Shown here piece by piece: positions 59,267 to 64,000 of a stretch of DNA of 64,000 bases (the stretch's first letter is position 1; the number at the start of each line of letters is the position of its first letter). The stretch is taken from positions 1-64,000 of the forward strand of contig JAJDAL010000052.1 of assembly GCA_029261875.1 (NCBI GenBank), in the 5' to 3' direction. The notes beneath the pieces are model-generated. The model was given only the letters and a program-made list of their open reading frames with translations, searched no databases and was not told the DNA's origin. Position numbers and translations under genes: made by a program. Source of the DNA: Deltaproteobacteria bacterium (lineage in GTDB: Bacteria; Myxococcota_A; UBA9160; JAJDAL01).

Positions 59267-61474
59267 GTGCGGCGGAGTTGGTTTCTGCTTCTGCTGGCGG
59301 GTGCGATCACCTTCTCGTACCAGCTGGCCTTTTTCGATCGTTGGTTCAGTCAGGCCGACGAAGGCCAGATGCTCCTTTACGCCGACATCCTGGCCAAGGG
59401 CGGAGAGCTGTACCGCGACGCCACCCTGTACCCACTGCCCGGCGCGTTCTATTTCCTGTCGGGGATCTTCCAACTGGTGGAGCCGTCGATTCGCGTGGCG
59501 CGCTGGCTCGTCATGCTCGAGTTCACGGTTTTCACCATGCTGCTCGTGGCCCTGTTGCGATACTGCGTGGGGGTCCGCTGCGCCGCTGCGGCCATCGTCG
59601 CCATGTTCGTGTATCGGATCTGGGCGTTTCCCCATTGGCAATTCTACGGCTACTCCGCCCAGGCGTTGCTCCTGCTGGTGGCCGCGGCGCTCCTGCTGGT
59701 GCGGAGTTTCGCGCGCGACGATGTTCGCAGTCTGGCCCTGGCGGGTTTTCTGACCGGACTCGCGGTGTTTTGCAAGCAGGACTACGGCGCCGCCGGGATG
59801 TTGGCGTTTTGCGCTGCGCTGGCCGTGCATGTGAAATCCGCAACCGGCGGCTTGCGAACCGCAAACGCGAAGGCCTTCGGCTGGTTCATCGGCCCCGCGG
59901 CACTGGTGGGCGGGTTGACGGCACTGCACTTCCTGCGCCAGGGATTATTGCTCGAGATGTTGCAGCAAACCGTACTCAATCATCTGGTCGGAATCGCGAC
60001 GTTCGAGTATCCGGGATTGCCGTCGCTGTTTCCGCTTTTCGCGCAAGATCCCAGCCTGCGTTCCGCCGCCGGGATCACGGCCTACATGCCCGGTGTCCTG
60101 TTCAGCGTCGATTGGGAAATGCTCCGGTCGAGCGATTTTTACCGCGAAGGCTGGCTATGGGACCTCGGGCTGAAAGCCTTCTTCTTTGGTCCTTATCTGC
60201 TGCTGACGCTGGGGGGCGTTCGACTGGTTCGGCAGCGTACCTCCTTGGCGGACCCCGCCATGCGGATCGGTTACCTGACGGAATGGGTGATCTGGGCGTT
60301 GGGCGCAGTGTTCGTGTTGTCCTTCTCTTTGAACCGTCCGCAGGATTACGTCCATCTCGCCATCCTGTATTGGCCGCTGCTCGCGCTCGGGTTGGTCTAC
60401 GTCGATCGCGTCTTGGGTCGGTTCCCCGGTTGGCGGATTCCGATCGCCGCACTGGTCTTCCTCGTCGCGGTTCCCACCGTCGGCTACTCCGCGCGTTTGG
60501 TCTGGCGGATTCGCACGGTATACGACACACCGATCGAGAATCCGCGGTCGGGGATCTTCTACAGCGAGGCCGAGGCGAAGCTCATCTCGAGCGTGGTGGG
60601 CTACGTGCGCGCGAATACGCGCGACGACCAGCCCGCGACGGTGATGCCGTATTTTCCGTTGGTCACGTTTCTCGCGGATCGACACGGGCCCCACCGATCG
60701 AGTTACGTGGTCTGGCCGGTTCCGGAAATTCCCGATCGCGAGGGGGAACTGATCCGCGCCATTGACGGCATGGACAGCGATATCTTCATCTACCACTTCA
60801 CGCAGTTCAAGCTGTTCCCGAGCTTCGACGAGTACGTCCCGGAGCTGTTCGGCTATCTGGTCGATCATTTCGAGATCGATGAGGTGTACTCCTTCGATCC
60901 CTGGGGCTACATGCTGGCCGCGTTGCGGCGAACGCCGGAAGCGCCTGCGGGCACTGCGCTGGTTTCGCCGATGCGACGTTTCGCGCTGCGGATCGAGTCG
61001 CCGGACGCGCCGCCGCGAAGGATTCCCCGGCCCGGTCAGGGGGACTACGTGGCGTTCCAGGACTGGCCGTTTCGGCCGGTGATGGCCCTGCGGCCCAGTG
61101 CCGCGGGGCAGCGGACCGTGCTGTCGGTGCCCCTGCGCGTCGAGCCGGGGGCGCGACTGGTGAGCGCCATCGGATTCAACGCGCGCCGCTGGTTCCACTA
61201 TCCACCCGTCGCAGTCGCGTTCGAAGTCGCCATCGTGGCGCAAGACGGAACCCGAGAAATTGCCTACTCCCGCTCCCTCGACCCCCACCTCGTCCTGGCG
61301 GACCGCGGTTGGTTTCCGGTCGAGATCGATCTCGCCGCACACGCGGGGCGGCGCGTGGCCGTGGAATTCTCTACCGCGTGCAATCGCACGGCCGGCGAGG
61401 AGTTCTGGATGGGTGGCTGGGAGGTACCGCGCATCGTGACGCGCGCGAGCGCCGCGGCTGCGGGCCGGCACTGA
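59267..61474 (+). CDS. GT39-like membrane glycosyltransferase with C-terminal beta domain
   Basis: The 735-residue protein has about ten hydrophobic segments up to residue 420. The first loop reads W-F-S-Q-A-D-E-G-Q (Asp31, Glu32) and continues Y-A-D-I-L-A-K-G-G-E-L-Y-R-D. The middle contains A-V-F-C-K-Q-D-Y-G. The last 300 residues are soluble and end in a beta-sandwich-like part (V-S-A-I-G-F-N-A-R-R-W-F, F-P-V-E-I-D-L-A-A-H-A-G-R). I use GTG 59267 because it precedes the first membrane helix and lies just after the previous stop. Its stop overlaps the ATG of the next, related gene (ATGA). Confidence 0.78.
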   Translation: MRRSWFLLLLAGAITFSYQLAFFDRWFSQADEGQMLLYADILAKGGELYRDATLYPLPGAFYFLSGIFQLVEPSIRVARWLVMLEFTVFTMLLVALLRYCVGVRCAAAAIVAMFVYRIWAFPHWQFYGYSAQALLLLVAAALLLVRSFARDDVRSLALAGFLTGLAVFCKQDYGAAGMLAFCAALAVHVKSATGGLRTANAKAFGWFIGPAALVGGLTALHFLRQGLLLEMLQQTVLNHLVGIATFEYPGLPSLFPLFAQDPSLRSAAGITAYMPGVLFSVDWEMLRSSDFYREGWLWDLGLKAFFFGPYLLLTLGGVRLVRQRTSLADPAMRIGYLTEWVIWALGAVFVLSFSLNRPQDYVHLAILYWPLLALGLVYVDRVLGRFPGWRIPIAALVFLVAVPTVGYSARLVWRIRTVYDTPIENPRSGIFYSEAEAKLISSVVGYVRANTRDDQPATVMPYFPLVTFLADRHGPHRSSYVVWPVPEIPDREGELIRAIDGMDSDIFIYHFTQFKLFPSFDEYVPELFGYLVDHFEIDEVYSFDPWGYMLAALRRTPEAPAGTALVSPMRRFALRIESPDAPPRRIPRPGQGDYVAFQDWPFRPVMALRPSAAGQRTVLSVPLRVEPGARLVSAIGFNARRWFHYPPVAVAFEVAIVAQDGTREIAYSRSLDPHLVLADRGWFPVEIDLAAHAGRRVAVEFSTACNRTAGEEFWMGGWEVPRIVTRASAAAAGRH

Positions 61475-63612
61475 TGACCGCCGGGCGCCAATGGCTACAC
61501 GGATTGTGGCTTTGGGCCGGGGCCTTCGCGATTCAGATTCCATTCCTGCGCCGCGGCGTCTCTCATCTCGACGAGGGGCTCGTGCTCGCCATTGCGGATG
61601 GCTTGTCCCAGGGCGAAACCCTCTACGGCGAGCGCCTCACACCGTTTGCGCCACTGGTCTTCGAAGTCCTCGCGCGCTTGTTCGACGTCTTCGGCACGAG
61701 TCTCCTCGTGGGCAGAGTGTTCCAGGCGGGGATCTTCGCCACCACGATCGTCCTCGTCTATGCGATCTTGCGACAGGCCGTTCCTGTGCGCTGGGCGCTC
61801 CTCGGTGCGGCGGCGGCGCTGTGCCTCAAACCACTGGGGTTTCCGTTCTGGACGGTGGTGAATTATTCGCAGCTCGCGATGTTGTTCTGCCTCGGCGCCG
61901 TACTGGCCACGACGCGGTATCTCGCGCTCCGGAGTTCCTCGTGGATGCTCGCGGCGGGCCTCCTGTGCGGACTCACGGTCATCACGAAACAGAACCTGGG
62001 CGCCTCGGCGGTCGTGGTTGTGGCGTTCCTGGTGGCTTTCGACGGGCTTGGATGGAGTGCCCGCGATTGGGGGCGCCTGGCGCGCAGTGGCGCGGCATTC
62101 GGGCTGGGGGTGGGGGTCCCCATTCTCTTCACGGTCGGGTACTACGCGTCCGCCGGAACCCTTGGCGGTCTGGTCGAGCGGGCGGTGTTGGGTGTGCTCG
62201 AACTGCCGGGCCCCTATCGCAACGTCCCGCTCCCCTCGCTGCTCCCGTTCGGCACCGAATCGATCGGGCGCGCCGCTTTCACGTATTTTCCGGCGCCCAT
62301 TCTGAGTCTTTCCTGGCAGGGGGGGCTGAACCTCTATTCGGCGCCGATCGTTTTCGTTTTGGAACATGCGGTCAAGTTGGTCTACTACGTGCCGCTCGCG
62401 CTGCTCGTCGTGTCCCTGGTCTCGATCGCGCGGTCCCCGCGCGACGCTTCGACGCGCGGGGAACTCGCCGTGCGTGGGGCGCTGCTGGCGTTCGGCGCCA
62501 TGGCGTACACGAGCATGTGGTACGCACCGGACTGGACCCATCTCCTCAACGTGTACCCCTTGTTGCTGCTACCGATGTTCGAGGGGATTCACCGGGGCTG
62601 GAAGCGCAGCGCGCTCTACCGCGGGTTGGCGTCGGGGCTGGGGTTCGTGTGGGTGGGGTTTGCGGTGTGGGTCGCGATTGCGGTGTTCGCCGTGTATCGC
62701 GTCCCTGTGGATTCGGCACGGGGCCGTGTCCTGCTCTCGGCACTAGAGCAGGAGGAGGCAGCGCGGCTGCTCGCGTACCTCGCGAGTCGGCCGCGGGACG
62801 AGCGGATCTTGATCTTTCCGCGGCAACCGATCTTCTACTTCTTGGGCGATCGCCGGATTCCCGTTTCCTTCGAGCAGATCATGCCCGGTGTGCTGCTTCC
62901 CGGGGATGACGAAGTCCTCGCCCGTCAAATGTCGGGCGTGGATCGGTTCGTCTACAACCCGAAGAAACTCCCCAATGCGCCGGCATCGATCGTCGACTAC
63001 GCACCCGCCCTGGCCGCGACACTGGTTCGCGATTTCGAAGTCGCGCGCGTGGTGAGTCCGAGCGCCATCGTGCTGGGCCGCCGCGGCTCGGCCCGGCGGC
63101 CGGAAATGGCGGTTCGCGATCTGTGGGAACGCTTCGGGGAGCTCGAGGTAGAACCCTCGCGCCCCTTGAAACGGCCGCCCCCCTACGGGTGGCCGCAATC
63201 CGTCGAACGAAATGCGTGGATGATGTACCGCGTGATCGCCACCACCCTCGAGCGCGATTCCGGCCCCGCGTGTTTTCGAGTTTCGCACCAAGTCGGCGCA
63301 CGCGAATCCATCCGTTTCCTCCCGCTGCTTCACATGGATCTCTGGGGAGCGGGGGAGGGGACCGGTCCGCAATCCGCAGCGACCTTCGAAGTCGAGGTTC
63401 GAAGCGCACGTACCCCGAGCGCGCGGCTTTTCTCGCGTGTGCTGGAGCCCGGCGCTCCGCTGGGACCCGCGGTCGTCGATCTCACGAGCCTGGCCGGACG
63501 CGACGTCGAGTTCGGATTTTGTGTGGAGGTGCAGGGCAGCGCCGGGGATCCGCCCCTCGCCACCGGATGGGGGGAACTGCGGATCGCTCGCGACCCCATG
63601 CACATCGAGTAG
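61474..63612 (+). CDS. GT39-like membrane glycosyltransferase with C-terminal beta domain (tandem paralogue)
   Basis: The 712-residue protein has about ten hydrophobic segments. The first loop is V-S-H-L-D-E-G-L (Asp33, Glu34), followed by D-G-L-S-Q-G-E-T-L-Y-G, then F-W-T-V-V-N-Y-S-Q near 120 and T-V-I-T-K-Q-N-L-G near 165, which lines up with K-Q-D-Y-G in the preceding gene. The C-terminal 270 residues again form a soluble, strand-rich tail, with a closing R-D-V-E-F-G-F-C-V-E-V-Q pattern typical of a beta sandwich. It is a diverged tandem duplicate of 59267-61474. ATGA overlap couples the pair. Sugar and acceptor are unknown. Confidence 0.78.
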   Translation: MTAGRQWLHGLWLWAGAFAIQIPFLRRGVSHLDEGLVLAIADGLSQGETLYGERLTPFAPLVFEVLARLFDVFGTSLLVGRVFQAGIFATTIVLVYAILRQAVPVRWALLGAAAALCLKPLGFPFWTVVNYSQLAMLFCLGAVLATTRYLALRSSSWMLAAGLLCGLTVITKQNLGASAVVVVAFLVAFDGLGWSARDWGRLARSGAAFGLGVGVPILFTVGYYASAGTLGGLVERAVLGVLELPGPYRNVPLPSLLPFGTESIGRAAFTYFPAPILSLSWQGGLNLYSAPIVFVLEHAVKLVYYVPLALLVVSLVSIARSPRDASTRGELAVRGALLAFGAMAYTSMWYAPDWTHLLNVYPLLLLPMFEGIHRGWKRSALYRGLASGLGFVWVGFAVWVAIAVFAVYRVPVDSARGRVLLSALEQEEAARLLAYLASRPRDERILIFPRQPIFYFLGDRRIPVSFEQIMPGVLLPGDDEVLARQMSGVDRFVYNPKKLPNAPASIVDYAPALAATLVRDFEVARVVSPSAIVLGRRGSARRPEMAVRDLWERFGELEVEPSRPLKRPPPYGWPQSVERNAWMMYRVIATTLERDSGPACFRVSHQVGARESIRFLPLLHMDLWGAGEGTGPQSAATFEVEVRSARTPSARLFSRVLEPGAPLGPAVVDLTSLAGRDVEFGFCVEVQGSAGDPPLATGWGELRIARDPMHIE

Positions 63613-63621
63613 GATCGTCCC

Positions 63622-64000
63622 ATGTCGTCGTCGACACAGGAGACTCCGGCCTGGCGCCACTTGCTGCTGCTGCCGGTGATTGCGATCGCGCTTTGGACCG
63701 GAGTCCGGGGCATCGACTTCGGCCATCATTGGGACGAGATCCGCGTCACGCGCTCCGTGAAACCCGCGCTCGAGTCCGGCCGGATTCTCCCGCAGAACTA
63801 TCACATTCCATCCCTGTGTTTCGAGATTGCCTTGCTGGGGGTGCTGCCCGACGCGTTGGCGGCGGAACTCGGGGGCAAAGGTGCGGCAAGCGCGGCGGAA
63901 CCCTTTCCGAAATTGCGCATCCGCACGCTGTTCCTGGTTCTCGTCTCCCTCTCGATTCCGTGGATCTATCTCTTGATCTGGAAATGGCGGCGGAATTCGT
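63622..64000 (+). CDS. GT39-like membrane glycosyltransferase, truncated by window end
   Basis: The frame runs from ATG 63622 to the window end with no stop, giving the first 126 residues. It has a first membrane helix (L-L-L-L-P-V-I-A-I-A-L-W), then G-H-H-W-D-E-I-R-V (Asp38, Glu39), the acidic pair expected in the first loop of GT39 enzymes, and a second hydrophobic stretch near 108-122. A C-terminal assignment is impossible. It begins nine bases after the preceding gene and is thus the next member of the same plus-strand operon. Confidence 0.7.
   Translation, partial: MSSSTQETPAWRHLLLLPVIAIALWTGVRGIDFGHHWDEIRVTRSVKPALESGRILPQNYHIPSLCFEIALLGVLPDALAAELGGKGAASAAEPFPKLRIRTLFLVLVSLSIPWIYLLIWKWRRNS

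Noticed and set aside
1..64000. CRISPR arrays, insertion sequences, prophage genes, tRNA or rRNA genes
   Set aside because: I looked for regularly spaced repeats, transposase motifs, phage structural genes and cloverleaf sequences and saw none I could support.

Overview
The window is uniformly GC-rich chromosomal DNA from a Gram-negative bacterium. It has many GTG and a few TTG starts, lipobox lipoproteins and tightly overlapping genes. I see no insertion sequence, phage gene, CRISPR array, tRNA or rRNA. An F420-type LLM oxidoreductase, a thiazoline-carboxylate hydrolase family protein, an IPTL-CTERM-like surface protein, an apparent selenoprotein and a very large set of GT-C glycosyltransferases together suggest a deltaproteobacterial lineage in the broad sense (Myxococcota, Binatota, Desulfobacterota and relatives). 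That placement is an inference from gene content; no marker gene fixes it.

Bases 1-13,350 hold mixed metabolic genes: a polyprenyl-phosphate glucosyltransferase, a YdcZ-type transporter, a serine beta-lactamase-like hydrolase, a monooxygenase-like ABM protein, a beta-propeller surface protein, an esterase operon, a cysteine-desulfurase-like enzyme, two GFA proteins, a thiazoline hydrolase operon, and a DEAD-box RNA helicase operon. The standout is 2842-3411, an AhpD/carboxymuconolactone-decarboxylase-like gene. Its reading frame crosses a TGA exactly where the family's C-x-x-C has its second cysteine. A perfect 7-bp hairpin follows at the spacing expected of a bacterial SECIS, so this is very probably a CxxU selenoprotein.

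Bases 13,727-64,000 are almost entirely devoted to envelope glycan assembly. I count 12 large GT-C/GT39-like membrane glycosyltransferases, 5 GT2 enzymes of the dolichyl/undecaprenyl-phosphate type that could make their lipid-linked sugar donors (a sixth lies at the window start), and 5 alkaline-phosphatase-superfamily ('sulfatase') proteins. There are also 6 SAM methyltransferase domains, 2 multi-pass membrane proteins with a spermidine-synthase-like domain, a UDP-GlcNAc 2-epimerase, a NodB deacetylase, a GNAT protein, a B12/radical SAM protein and a two-subunit transketolase. The genes fall into coupled operons: 31,699 to 25,060 (transketolase, epimerase-GT2, two methyltransferases, phosphodiesterase); 43,519 to 33,903 (seven genes); 52,195 to 46,856 (three membrane glycosyltransferases); 43,600 to 46,817 on the plus strand; and a plus-strand run from 52,296 past the window end.

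Three unusual gene fusions sit in this island: GT-C plus lipobox plus alkaline-phosphatase-type domain (17412-20378), nucleotide-sugar epimerase plus GT2 (27991-29979), and GT2 plus methyltransferase (33903-35429). All five phosphatase-superfamily proteins carry threonine where true sulfatases have the formylglycine cysteine, and all five end in a near-identical L-R-x-L-G-Y tail. My working model is that GT2 enzymes charge polyprenyl phosphate with sugars, GT-C enzymes transfer them outside the inner membrane, and the phosphatase-type lipoproteins add or remove phospho-substituents. No flippase, polymerase or export gene is visible, so the final product is unknown.
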